Assembly (NCBI RefSeq): GCF_030253575.1
Contig: NC_080568.1
Span: forward strand, 24,823,501 to 24,887,500
Direction: 5' to 3'
From: Rhododendron vialii
Taxonomy: Eukaryota; Streptophyta; Magnoliopsida; Ericales; Ericaceae
DNA: 64,000 nt
In this document: positions 36,438-48,900 of the stretch, piece by piece
Numbering within the stretch: position 1 is the first letter of the stretch
How the letters are laid out: each line of letters starts with the position of its first letter
Program-made: the position numbers and the translations under genes
The notes under the pieces: generated by a model
What the model was told of the DNA's origin: nothing
What the model saw: the letters and a program-made list of their open reading frames with translations, nothing else
Database searches by the model: none

Positions 36438-38230
36438 AAACTACATATACATGCCTTTCATTGACTCCGTCTTCCACCCCTAATTTACGGCTCTCTTCAA
36501 TTTCATGGGAATTTCTTTTGTTAGGGCGTTAACGACTTTCATCCTTAGAGTGTACTAATTTATAGTAAGTGTAGTCTCGCGCTTTATCTGCACTAATTAA
36601 TAATCGGATCTACTTAATTAATGGTAGTCAAGAAAGGACTGTGGAATGAGACATTAATTATTAATTAATTATTGATATTCTAACTTATGCTCTTTCAATT
36701 CTTGCATTTAAGTTATAGTTTCTGGCTAAAGCCACCGTTCTGCTAAAGTTTTTTTTATTTTTTTAAGTATTTATTTTTCGTTTTACGAGACAGAGCATTC
36801 TATCGCAATACATCACATTTAATTCAAAAAATAAGTAATTGTTTAAATGTTCGATTTGTTGTAAATAAAAGTTGGATTTTCATGCACAATAAAACAAAGC
36901 TAAGAGAAACATCATTTGATATGGTATCCTTTGTTTGAAAAGAAATTACTTAAAAGTCCCAGAACCATATAATTAATATTGTTTTTAATTCATTATGAAA
37001 ATCCCATCCCTTGAGCAAAATACCCCCCAAAACCTCTTTTTGGAACATGTTAACATAGAGATTATTATTATTTATTTAGACTTGATCCTATTAAGTATTC
37101 ACTACCGGCACAACTCGGCTAGCTTTTTATTATAAGTCAAGTTTTTACGAATTCAAACATAATTTTCCGTTTATTTTAAGTTCTTTGTACTTATATTTAA
37201 ATTAGTAAAGATAACATCGCACCCTATGCTAGTGCAAGTTAAAATAGCGAGGTTTCATTGATGGATTGACTACTCAACCAAAGAACTTTAAGAGGGAAAA
37301 AAACGCGGAAAAAAAGAAAAGAAAAGAAAAAGAAAGGGTTGACTTATTTTTCAATTGGGAATGAAGTTCTGACTTTGAGGATATGCGACATGTAACCACA
37401 AGTTATTAGTGTTTTATTATTATTATTATTATTTTGCAACTGCCAGTCATTGATCGATGTCACAAAAATCTAAGCTTACGCAATATCTCAATTTTACAAT
37501 TGGAGATAGGTCACTGCCATGCTATTGATCGAAGGATGATATATTTAACTAGAATTGGAATAGTAGAAAATAAGATGCATGAATTGTAGACGAAGCGCGC
37601 CCACACACACACACACATATATATATATATGCAATGGATTAATACAGGAGGAATTTTTACGTAATTTCTAAAATAATATTCTCCTTGTTTGTGTCGATAT
37701 ATGTCTAAGCATGTTCTTGCTTCCTACAAATCATGGTGCTATAAGCAAAACAGAGAGAAATTGGAGGTTATGACGTACTCTTTGTAAGGCAAAGAAAATG
37801 AAATGTAGTATTCGAATATGACAATCGAGTTCATGACAGAAATCCGACTATATATTTAGTTACAAAACTGTTAGATATTTTGGCACTTTCCGGGGTTGTC
37901 CAAAACCTCCATTAGTGTCTTTTGTTATATTGACTCCACTTGATTGTAATGGGTAGGATAATTAGGGGTAGTGTTTCGCTCGATGCTCCTCCCATTATCT
38001 GCGCCAAGTTGACCGCTATGAAATCGAGCCAATTGCGTGAAAGGTAAAAGCTTTACACAGCACATCATGCATATCATTTTCAAGATTAGAAATTTTATTT
38101 CTACATATTTGTCTTTCCTATAAATCTCTCCAAATACTCGTTTCCATATATATGTCATTTACTCTTCGGAAAATATGTTATCAAAAGGAAAGATTGTCTA
38201 CGTTTTAGGTAAACCAAGGATTTTATTTGT

Positions 38231-38231
38231 G

Positions 38232-38275
<44 letters not shown>
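38231..38275. repeat. (AT)n microsatellite
   Basis: An uninterrupted AT dinucleotide tract. The Helitron 5' end follows directly at 38276, an AT-rich insertion site as Helitrons prefer. Confidence 0.9.
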
Positions 38276-38278
<3 letters not shown>

Positions 38279-38737
38279 ATCTACCTAATAAAACACAAGG
38301 GTGTGGGCCTCCACACAAACACAAATTGATCCAATGGTTGAGATTCATTTAATCTAATGGTGGAGAGGCATTCTTCTCATTTAATTAAAGTACCCACATT
38401 AATTTATTACAATACTGCCATGAGAGAAAATGAAATTCCCCCACAATCCATCTTACTTACACATACATACAATGCGTTCTTTTGTTTTTTTTTTTTTAAA
38501 TTACCGTGCGTTAAAAAATTAAAACTATTTTAAGCAGATTCTGCTAAGGAATTTCTAGACTTTTGGATTTTTGTTTTTTTTTTTGAATTATTAATTTGTC
38601 TCGACGAGAGGAATTAAAAAAATATTATAAGATAAAGCCCCAAGTCGACTTTAACTTGGATATTTAAAAAAAAAATTGAGTACAAGTCATAATTTTATAC
38701 TTTTTTGATTCCACAAAAATTAGGCTCAAAAATACTT

Positions 38738-38955
38738 TTTTTGGTATTTTGGAAATCTTTTTGAAAGAGTTTTTGATGCAGCAATGATTTTCACACAAAT
38801 ATTTTTGCACATATATTTTTGTGGGGCCCATATCGGGGTTCCAAAAAATGATCCGAACTGCTCATCTTTTTGAAAATATTTTTTAGAAGGTTTCTATAAA
38901 AAATAAGTTCTAACTGATATCAGTAAGAGCTTTCTCAAAAATCATAGGGCAAAAA

Positions 38956-39045
<90 letters not shown>

Positions 39046-39462
39046 GTGTGTTTGTGTGTGATGCCATTTCTTCTATTTGATTTATGTGTATTTTTTTTGG
39101 GTATTTCAGAAATCTTTTTGAAAGAGTTTTTGATACAACAATGATTCTCACACTGATATTTTTGCACAAATCTTGCAATACATTTTTTTTGAGTCCATAT
39201 CAAGGTCCCACAAAATGATTTGAATTGCTCATCTTTTTGAAAAATATTTTTTAGAGGGTTCCTGTAAAAAATCAGCTCCAATAGATATTGGTAAGAGCTT
39301 TTTCAGAAATTGTCGGGCAAAACAGAATGATTCACCCTACGATTTCTGAGAAATCCCCTACCGATATCCGTTGGAGCTGATTTTTTACAGGAACCCTCCA
39401 AAAAATATTTTAAAAAAGATGAGCGGTTCGGATCATTTTGTGGGACCCTGATATGGACCTTA
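38738..39462. repeat. Direct plus inverted repeat block inside the Helitron
   Basis: A block at about 38738-38947 (aatctttttgaaagagtttttgat, then the part ending gtaagagctttctcaa) recurs directly at 39098-39317. Its second half recurs inverted at 39338-39462, making a hairpin with a loop of about 20 bases. The order suggests a palindromic MITE that was partly duplicated within the Helitron. Confidence 0.7.
38959..39043 (+). repeat. (CT)n microsatellite, about 85 bp
   Basis: The longest dinucleotide tract in the window; it lies between the two direct copies inside the Helitron. Confidence 0.97.
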
Positions 39463-41675
39463 CAAAAATGTATGTGCATGATATGTGCAAAAACATCTGT
39501 GCAAGTAGCACGGTTGTTTTTTGATGCACATGCAAGGGGGGTCTATGAATTAGTGGAGAAGTTGGCTTAGTTATAGCTATGATTGATCAAATTATCTCTC
39601 TCAAGTAATTTCTTTCGTGAATCGATTTAGTGTTTGAGCTACTATGAAGATTCAAAAGGTAATTCCAATCGAATGGGTAGTGCCGTAGGCACGGGCAATT
39701 CGCTAGTGTGTATATATATATGTATGTATGTATTGACCCATTGGGTTAATAGGGGAAGAGTGCACAAAAGATAAAATTGACCGAGAGGCGTGAGAGATTT
39801 TTCTGATACGTGAAAGAAAGAAAGGAGGGCGCTACTGTTTTTGTTTCTTCGGTGTGGGCGAGAGTTGTTTTTTTTGGTTGCGCTGACTTCTTTCTCTGGA
39901 AACGGAGATTAATTGGTTGCAGCCCACGTTCCGTCTCTTTGCTCTAGCTCGACTGTTTTGTTTTCGGCAGAGGCAAAAGTTTTGTTTTAAAAAGAAAGAA
40001 AGGGGTGCACGGTCTTGAGGGATTTTTGGTGTGGCAGTGCCGCATTCCGATTTTTGTTTGTTCTTGTTTCTTGCATCTTCGAACGCGGTTTGAGTTGTTT
40101 AGATCACGCTTTGCATCATATCATTCATTCATTCACTGTTCGTGATTTTTGGTGCCGTTTGCTGCTGTGGCCGAATTTTTTGAAGATTGATTCGGAGCCG
40201 GTTGAATCCAGAGATCGGGCGTGAAGTCCGTGGTGCATCTATTAGATCTTGAAGAAGCTCGGGAAGCATCGGAGATTGGCGAGAATAGGTAAAGACTTGG
40301 GTAAGGATTTACTATTTCGCAATTTGTACTTCTTTTTGATTAATAGAATAAATCAGTAGTGTTAGGCCGTGGTTTTGGCTTAGGGTTATTTAGGACCCTA
40401 AGTTTTTCTACGTAAATCGTGCGTCTCTTGTTACAATTTTTATTCTACTGCAGTACTTTATTTTTTTATTTTGATTAATCAAGATAATCAACCCGTTTAT
40501 CTTTATTAATTTTTTTAAAAAATAAAGTACTGCTCGATCGCAAGGAAATTATATTTAACAGCTCGGTTCATTTGCCTCTCTGGTGTGTGAATAACCAATG
40601 CTTATACTTATATATCGCTGAAGATTCACAGCCCCTTGGGGTATTTCGGACATTTTCTAGGCAGCAAACCGTCAATGTGTGAATGGAAGTATAGGACATC
40701 CTATCCTTCTTGTCCACTACTTCGTAAAGTGGAAGGGCCACTAACCTAATAAGCTTTTCAAAAATAAAATAAGTAAAATTGCCAAAAAAAGTTTGACAAA
40801 AAATTTCTCCACGTGCACAAACCCCATTCACACTAGCCTGGCTAGCAAGGGGGAATCGATTTCCCAATATGTATATCAATGAGCTCAATTGCTTGGCTAG
40901 CTAGGCTTTACTATTCTATATTCAGGTTAATGTTACGAAATTACGGTTACCGCGTCAATAATTTATCCTGATAGAGGATCCGTTTATTTGATCGGATATG
41001 AGAGTGTCGGACAGGTGAAATGCTTGTTTTAGGCTCCATGATTTTCTATGGGTACAATAAGTAGGATGCATGCATGCACTCAAATTCGATGAATACCTAT
41101 AATTTTCTAAAATTATAAAATCTACCATGTGTGTGTGTATATATTTATATTCTTATCTTAGAGGCTCGCATGTTTAAATGTTTTGCTTTAGGTCTCCAAG
41201 GGCTCGTTTGAACCGTGATAGATTTGGCGGGATTCGGGATAACGTTTGATTGAGAATGAGATTCATGGTACCGAAAGATTAATAGCGAGGTTGCTAGTCA
41301 ATTCTCCACGTTTGTTTCTCTCTCAATTAAATCTTGGAGATCAATCCCACCATCCTCTAGCGGCAGCGGTGGAAATTGTTAATACCCTGTTAAGAGCTCT
41401 CACGTTTAATGTTTGCATCTTTAATTTCTGTTTCTTGAAGAGAGAGCTGGAATTATTAATGTGTTATTGTGCATTTTTATTCTACATATCGACAATTACT
41501 TTTTACCTTTGCGTATGCCATTACGTAATACTCCATCTAAAATAGTATTGTGATAGGCTAGTAAAAAGTAATAATTTGACATAGGAAAAGTACCAGGTCG
41601 CATTGCAAGAGATTACGTACGTTACTGCAATTCATACATTTTCGCATTCTTCGAATTGTCAACCACACGACCAAC

Positions 41676-41956
41676 TGTGGTTAGCTCAGTTGGTCAGGAC
41701 TTTTGCATTTCACTAGAATGTCAGAAGTTCGAGTCTTCCCGTCTACATGTGGGTGTTCTTTTCTTGGAGGGCTTTTTATTTTTTTTCTATGTTTCTACCC
41801 TATAACAGACATATTTCTTGTAATATTGGTCGGATTGTTAGGCTTGGTTGTCTCGTAGACACTCACAATTGATGCAGTATATCAGGTTTGTACTTTGTAC
41901 TTCATATCTATTGTAAAAATGATCTCTTCTATCAATTGACAAAAAAAAAAAAAAAA
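41676..41956 (+). mobile_element. tRNA-derived SINE (family C)
   Basis: The head has A box tagctcagttgg (41682-41693) and B box gttcgagtc (41727-41735) at pol III promoter spacing. The tRNA cloverleaf is not completed by an acceptor stem, so this is a SINE and not a tRNA gene. The body runs about 200 bases to an A tail at 41941-41956. Confidence 0.75.
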
Positions 41957-42334
41957 TTGCCAATCGCACTTCCAAAAGGAGTGTGGAAATCAACTCTAGC
42001 TCTACTTGATTTTCTCATTTCCCAAAGTTAAAAATTTGGGGAGGGCGAAAATCGACTCTATATTGATTTTCGTACTTTCCCAGAGAGTATGGTTAACAAT
42101 TTGAATAGTGCAAAAATCAGCGGAAATTCTTTTACTGTTTACTTGGAATAAAAGTGGAGATGGAATCAATCAATTCGTTACCAACTGCTACACTTTCACT
42201 TTGCTAAAAATGATGATCGAAAGTGATGGTTACACCTCGCCATTAATACTTGGTGTGACGTTCAAAGGGGGACCAAAAAAATGTATGGTAGTAATATATA
42301 TGTGAATAATTTGAGAGATATGAGGTTACGAGTA

Positions 42335-42557
42335 GGTCTCGTTTTAGAAATCTTCTTAAAAAATAAATAATTTATTTTATATTTTTAAATTTAAAAATAA
42401 TATAAATGAAAAATAATTTTTTGATTTTTTTTATACTGATTAGAAGATTTCAATGAGATCTATCAAATAAGATTCATATTGATAGAAAAATTATTTACGT
42501 AAACACATAATTTTTGAGCTTGAAATTACCTTCTTAAAAAACAAGTACTTAATGACC
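42335..42557. repeat. AT-rich MITE (family B)
   Basis: Begins ggtctcgttttagaaatctt and ends in ttcttaaaaaacaagtactt with imperfect inverted ends. The relative is at 28979-29212. No ORF. Confidence 0.5.
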
Positions 42558-43351
42558 CGAATGTATTAGAAATATTGAGAGAAAACCACCAAAAAAGACT
42601 CGGTTAAGAAGACCAAAAAAATTTAGGCCGGAGGGGCAATAGCACAACCTACCCAGTTACCCTCATCAATGAATAGTACTGACTTCCCGTTCTGCTAAGG
42701 TTCATACGAAATATGTCATTCTCTCACAATACATTAATTTTAATGCAAAAAATAAGTTCATGTTTGTTTGAAAACATAACTATTCATTTGTATCAGTGGA
42801 ACACACTCTCTCGAAAAGGGTGCAAGACTTTTTATTCAATAGGTTTTATGTTCAAAATAGCAAAATTAAAATTACTCAAAAGTATCAGAAAAAATAAAAA
42901 AGGAGGTGTCAGTGGATACAAACATAAAAAAGCATTCCAAAGCACTTGGAGGCTGTAGGCCTTTTTTTTTTTTTTTGGGAACTGCGGAGGCTGTTATTGG
43001 CTGTAGCCTGTAGCCTTGTGCAAAGGCTTTTGGTTTTGGTTGCTAATCCGCAAGTGGCAAAGCTATATATAAACTCATTATTGTGAGTTCGAAATTTAGC
43101 AACTTCTTGGGGTGAAGACGCAACTCTGAATTTTGTAATTTTGGTATGGATGGTTTATGGTTTGTCTTTAACCGGACTGGAGAGAGAAATAATTCAAATG
43201 TGCTTAAGTTGATTCGAACGCCTGACAAAAAAAAAAGGGCTTTTGGGTACTATAGCGTCACATGTTCCAAACCAATACTCATGTCGGTCAATGGTAACCA
43301 GGGAGAATGCTGGTAGTGTTACTCAAAAGTATCATGTGCTGTTACTCAAAA

Positions 43352-43561
43352 GAATTTTTCAGTGCCGGGTGGGTACCACGTGGTACCCGCTCGGCACATC
43401 CGAGCCGTCCATTGCGGTTTTGGACGGCTCGGATTTAGAGAGAGTGATGGGATGAGAGGAGAGAGAGAGTTTCAATCTGGACCATCCAAAAATGCATCGA
43501 ATGGCTCGAATGTGCGGAGCGGGCACCACGTGAAATATACCCACCCAGCACCGAAAAATTT
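43352..43561. repeat. MITE with CACGTG in both arms (same family as 13185-13411)
   Basis: The left arm starts gaatttttcagtgccgggtg and contains accacgtggtacccgctcgg. The right arm ends gcaccacgtgaaatataccc then acccagcaccgaaaaattt. Each arm holds a palindromic CACGTG, the core of plant G-boxes. Confidence 0.72.
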
Positions 43562-44792
43562 CTTGTAGTTTGGAGTGAGAGAAATAGTGGTGGCGGGGGC
43601 GTATATATAACGAAATTAAGTTTAGGATTTATTTGCCAAATGGTTGTGGAGATATATTGGGACAAGAGAGAATTTTTTTTTTAAGTTAATATGAAATCGC
43701 TATTGTGCCAAGTAAAAATGGTCATTATGAAAAAAAAAATTAATGCAACATTGCAAGAACTTTATTAAAGTACTCTCTCAATCTCCTTTTTAGAGTCTAG
43801 TATTCTATTTTGAGTTGTCCCTTAATAACTGTCCATTTTGTAAAATTGGTGAATAAAAATTAGTGCATTTTTCATTTTGTTCCTAAAAGTAAGTTTCATT
43901 TGAAAAATTAGTGAATAAAAAAAGTGTAATGATGATGTCTTTATAGAGGGTAAGCAGAGAAAGTGTAGGTAAAAGTTGATGTAAAATGTGCAATGATACG
44001 TTTCCTTAATAAGTCGGAGTTACGAAGCTGTACATTTAAAAAGAAACAGAGAGAGTAATAAATTGCATGCAAGAAAATTCATTTGTTCTTAAAATTTTCT
44101 TTTGCAGCGCGACTCCACTTTCTAATCTTCACTTTCTAGGGAAACTTTTTGGAAAACTTTTAGGACACATTACATTAGTACTATATATAAACCAAAGGTA
44201 AATCATACATTGATAACCACGTTATAGTGATACATCTGTCTTCCAATTTATATTTGCATAATGATTCTAACCCATTCAAAAACTTTAGAACAAATGTTTC
44301 CCTGCCTAATGTCATAAATTCTATTGCTATTTGGCATCACCGCGTCGTTGGAAACTCGCAGTGAGTATCAATAGCGAGTTCTTAGTTTATATATATAATT
44401 TCATCTCTTACTTGGTGGCCTCGCTCGTCGAGTGAATCCTAGTTCCGTCCCTGGCCAATCCTATTTCCGGTCCCTGACCAATGATGACAAAGAGAATCAA
44501 GAGATGTATTCTAACAGTTACACATGCAAGGGAGCCCCATGTTTCGGCCATTCTTTTGACCCAATATATTTTATGAGCTTTATCTTCAAAGGAATGGAAG
44601 AGGCATTTAATTGATCCAGTGGCAATCCTCACTTTTTCCTTAAAGTTGCCTAAACATTAGGTACGATTCTTGAGTGGTTGGGCCATGCCGGAGGGACCAT
44701 GAAGCCAGTCCATTTACCTGTTTATCCCTACATCTACCATTGAAAGTTTTCATCACAAGGTCAAAATGAGTCATCTTGTACATACCATTTTC

Positions 44793-44795
<3 letters not shown>

Positions 44796-44841
<46 letters not shown>
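44796..44841 (+). repeat. (GA)n microsatellite
   Basis: GA tract of about 46 bp. About 235 bases further right is a short hydrophobic reading frame that I could not extend into a gene. Confidence 0.95.
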
Positions 44842-44842
<1 letters not shown>

Positions 44843-45711
44843 ATCACTTTATTTTGTACAGGGTTCCCTCCCTCTTTAACCCAAAGCTTTTGCTTTGGTC
44901 ATAATAATGACACTTGTCGACCACCACCATGCCCATGGCTGACCAGCTTAAATTCACAAGATTTCTCAGACCCCTCTCCTCCCCCACAACACAGCCCCAA
45001 TCAGAGATCTCAGAGAACTTCAAAGTGGGAAGAAAGAAAACAAAAAACAGAGAGGAAAAGCAAAGTTTCTATCCCATGGCCATGGCCATGCATCTTTACA
45101 TGATTTTCATGTCTGTAAGTTCCATTTTGCTTATCTTCCTCTTCTTATAACTTGAACTTCCAATGTAATTTTTCAGTCTCAGAATTGTCCCAAATTTCTA
45201 TCATTTTGTCTTGAGCTGTTATTTTTCTGATCCTGATATTAGATTGATCTCAATTCTCAGGTAAGTGCATAAGTAGACAAGAGTAAAATTTCTGCACACA
45301 CAAAACCATCTCGCATTCTCCACTTCAACCAAGAATGTAATAAGTCACATTACATGAAAACGTTTGAACAAAAAACCCAGAAAAAACTTATTCTATACCT
45401 CTGCACACCTAAAAAAAAAAAATCAAAAAATAGGAGTTCAATCAACTTATTGATCCTCCTTTCCACACCCCTATCCTCAAGGGGCTTATATAGGCGACGT
45501 GCCGTTGTGTAATTACAATCTCAAATAGTAGGACACACTGTAGGTTCTGTACAGAAAGAAACCCAAAACCAAAAACTATTGTGGGAAGAGGAACACCCTT
45601 ATCCAAAATCCCAACATTGAAGAATAAAATGGGATGACACACTCTGAAAGGGCTAGTAACTAATGTGAATATCAGGGATGGTAGTTCTAATAAGAACGCA
45701 GAACATACCAT

Positions 45712-45826
45712 TAGATCTGTGATGTAGTGCCAGAATGAATGTGCCGTAGCATTCAAAACTGGAACGCAGATCTTGATCTGTGACACAATACCAGAATGAA
45801 TGCACCGTAGCATTCGAGACTGAAGC
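45712..45826. repeat. Two-copy tandem repeat, period about 61 bp
   Basis: The block gatctgtgatgtagtgccag (from 45714) recurs as gatctgtgacacaataccag (from 45775), each followed by a gaatgaatg..ccgtagcattc segment. It lies 140-255 bases downstream of the FLP stop, so it may be in or next to its 3'UTR. Confidence 0.65.
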
Positions 45827-45966
45827 AGATCTTTAAAGGCCTCTTTGGAGAGGGGAAAAACAAAACTCAGGTTGAATCACTGCGATCCATAGGAAATGGA
45901 ACTGAGAAAGAGAAGGAATAAGGATGGCTGAAAACTTTTGTAAGTGGTTACAATCAGTAAGATTGA

Positions 45967-48900
45967 TTATAGACTCTGGAGGAGAGCCCTTCTGCAGGGT
46001 GGAGGTTGTGAAGCATTGTTGGTTGGATTACAGGATGGTGACTCCATTCGAAGTGCTTTCAGAAGGAATTGCCTCTCCTGGACAATACATCAAAATATAT
46101 GTTGTCATTTAACACAAACTGACATGATGAAGGTATGCAGAGTTTACAACAAATATGAAATATCATAATCCACAGGTAAACAAGGATTTTGACTGTTAAC
46201 AAGGTGTGAATAAAAAGTGGTGGGGGGGTAGGGTTGGAAAGAGCAAAGGAAAGGAGTATTGAATACTATCCGACTTAATCTTTTAGCTGCAACTTACTCA
46301 GAACATGGGGCAAGCATGCAGACCAGTGCTTGAAATAATTGACCATCTTTAATTTATGAGATCTTTTACTTCTTTAATATGATTTTGTTAAACTTAAGAA
46401 CGCTTATTTGAGTCACTCGATTGCAAAAAAGTAAGATAACCAATTATGTTGAGACAATGGCTGAAACAGGAAGCAAACAATCACAATGCCATAAACCTAC
46501 TCAACTTACTATACTGTTGTGTAATGTAATATGGATGTAAAATAATCCAACTCAACATCAAGCAATGAATGAATAGGGCACTCAAGGTCATACTGATACA
46601 CTAGATTTGGAGGTGATGATTAAGACAAATCAAGCTAACAATGTCCAACTCACTATAACATGTGTTATTTGCTATGTTGTCCAACAAGAAGAACCAAGTC
46701 ACAACAATCGTTTGTCAATGTATGGGACACAACACGTGACGTGTCCACCATATTTTAAAATTTCGGTTGGTTGGACATCTTGGGGACCCAACAGGGTGAG
46801 TTTTATTAATTTTAAAAGCTTTTGTACAGTAAATATTTATAACTTCAACTGTATTGGGCCAAAGGTGTAGTATAAACCATGTGTATGTGTACAAGCATAC
46901 ACCAGCGGTTGACAATACAAACGACAGGAGACCAAACTTGAATATTTAGCGGTTATAATGTAGGGTTGCATAACTAAAAATATTGTTTCCAACATTTGTT
47001 GCGTCTCCGACCGTATATGTGCTGTACATTCCAGGTCTCAACAAACAACTACTTGGAATTGACTACATGGATACCTATCCTGCAGCTGACTCTATCGAAA
47101 AGGGCAATTCATCACCAGTTAAGTCGCCTCTGCAAAGTGGGAAGATGAAGAATTTTTTGAGAAGAATGTTACTCTTATTTTACTACTGACTAAGCTTTAT
47201 CAGTGATACTTTCTTCACTAATAATGTTTGCTAATCTCTGCAGACCTGTGAAAAGTCGTGAGTTAGGTGAGATTACACTTAGAACACTGCCTTATTAGAT
47301 GACTTCATGCTACAAACAAAGGACTTTCTTATACTGATGCTTTTCACAAAGTTTAGTTTCTCTTTTGCCAATTGATTACTTTTATGCAGTGAAGTTCTGA
47401 TAGATAGGTCATATGCATCTCCACTTCTTTTTTTCATTTGGTCAAAGGTGCATTTAGTACCCATTTCTGTGGGAAAGCAGGACCTTTTTGTATGGGTTGC
47501 TAGTTAATAGAAGATTATTCTAGACCAAAGGATTAGGCCATGCAAGTTTTCAGACTGAGCGGTCGTTTAAACTATACAACTTGTAAAGTTGATCCCGGAA
47601 CTTAGCATATGTTGGGGTCACATAGGGGTCTGCATGAACTCAGATAGCGGGCTGCATCTTATGCCAATGTCGGTTGCTTCTCTGTAATCATGTTAAGTGC
47701 TAATTATAAGTGCAATTGAGACAAGGGGCGGGACAACTGCTGTAAGCAGGTACAGGTACTTTCATGCCAACCCACAAGCAGGCTGAAGTCTTACCAATGG
47801 GAAGTGTATCAGCAAACAGAGTGTCCTAGTAGTATCACTATCAAAGGTTTGAAAACTCTATAAATGCTACTTCCGCCACTGGTGGTTTGACATCAAAAGC
47901 TATCTCGATATCTTTCAGTGTCATCATTTTTGTTTGTGCCCTGGTGACATGAAGCATACTGCTTCTGCTACTGCAGACTTAATAATAAACAAATACTTAA
48001 CAGAAAGAAAAAAACAGATTATGATAGGACACAACTTACACTTTCTGAAAATTTTGGGCTGGGAACTGCTGTGGATAGGGATCTGAATATTGGTGTTACT
48101 TGGAGAGGAGAACCAAACTCTGTATTTGAGAAGGCAGCGATCATTCCATCATGATCATTTACATCATCACATGATGGCAACATATCTGCAGCAATTTGAG
48201 AACAAATCTGAAAACACTGCTGCAGTATTCTACCAAATACATGATAACAGAAATAAACTACTGTATGCCAGTGCTCACTAAATAAAAAGATACTAGTACC
48301 TTGAGCACAGGTCGCCCCAGAGAGAACCATTTCACAAACACCAATGCTATTTTGGTCTCCTATAGGAGTTGATTGCGACTCTAACAAAGTGTCCTGATTT
48401 TGTGCACATAGCTTGCCCTGACTGTGTCGCATTTTATCACCTGCTGTCTGGGCGATAAGGGTTGATCCTGTACTGAAGTCAGAGCTTCCTTGGGACTCCT
48501 CAAATAGATCCGGTTGTCTATAGTAACACACAAACATATTGTTTATATTACGAACAAAAAATGCTTCAAGCTGATCATTGGTGAGCTTCTCTTTCTTACC
48601 TCCAAGATGGCTGATTGCAATGACTACCACTTTTTAAGTCCTCTACCAAGTCTTTAAAATTCTCAAATTGAAAATCCATATCAGATAATTTGATACCGAG
48701 CATATCGCTCCCTTTGTTTTGATTGAGGAATTCTTGAAGAACCTGAATGCCACATATTTGGTGTATATTAGACTACATCTATGGTTTAGAACTTTAGCAA
48801 TTAACATAGTCTATCAAAACCCTGGCAATACAACCCTACTTTTGACATATTTCTGATAGGAATCCACACAATAAGTACAATCCTTGAATGGTTCTATGAC

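Larger units (their letters stand above)
38276..39706 (+). mobile_element. Complete non-autonomous Helitron
   Basis: The 5' end starts TCTATCTACC directly after an A. The 3' end is CTAG (39703-39706) followed by T, so the element sits between host A and T as Helitrons do. A terminal hairpin gtgcc-gta-ggcac (39680-39692) lies ten bases before CTAG, the expected layout. No Rep/helicase ORF is present, so it is non-autonomous (1431 bp). The interior carries a CT tract of about 85 bp and three related blocks in direct and inverted order (separate entries). Confidence 0.82.
34619..45966. other. Large intergenic, transposon-rich region
   Basis: 11 kb without a convincing gene. The kinase promoter lies just right of 34618. 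The rest contains the SINEs, Helitron, MITEs and microsatellites listed separately, plus AT-rich filler. At 39780-40330 a GC-richer, T-rich stretch looks like a 5' leader but opens into no exon series. At 45076 a short hydrophobic reading frame (MAMAMHLYMIFMS) precedes a gtaagt; no following exon could be found, so it is not called as a gene. Confidence 0.5.

Noticed and set aside
41676..41750. tRNA gene (A and B boxes present)
   Set aside because: No matching acceptor stem or proper anticodon arm can be formed, and the sequence continues into a body with an A tail, so it is a SINE head.
45076..45150. First exon of a small secreted-peptide gene (MAMAMHLYMIFMS then gtaagt)
   Set aside because: No downstream exon with a compatible frame was found before the FLP stop; evidence is too thin.
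45442..45813. 123-codon minus-strand ORF downstream of FLP
   Set aside because: It includes a 61-bp tandem duplication, shows no recognisable domain and resembles LTR-type non-coding DNA.
46983..47189. 68-codon ORF in the last FLP intron on the + strand
   Set aside because: No recognisable family, no splice context and AT-rich surroundings.
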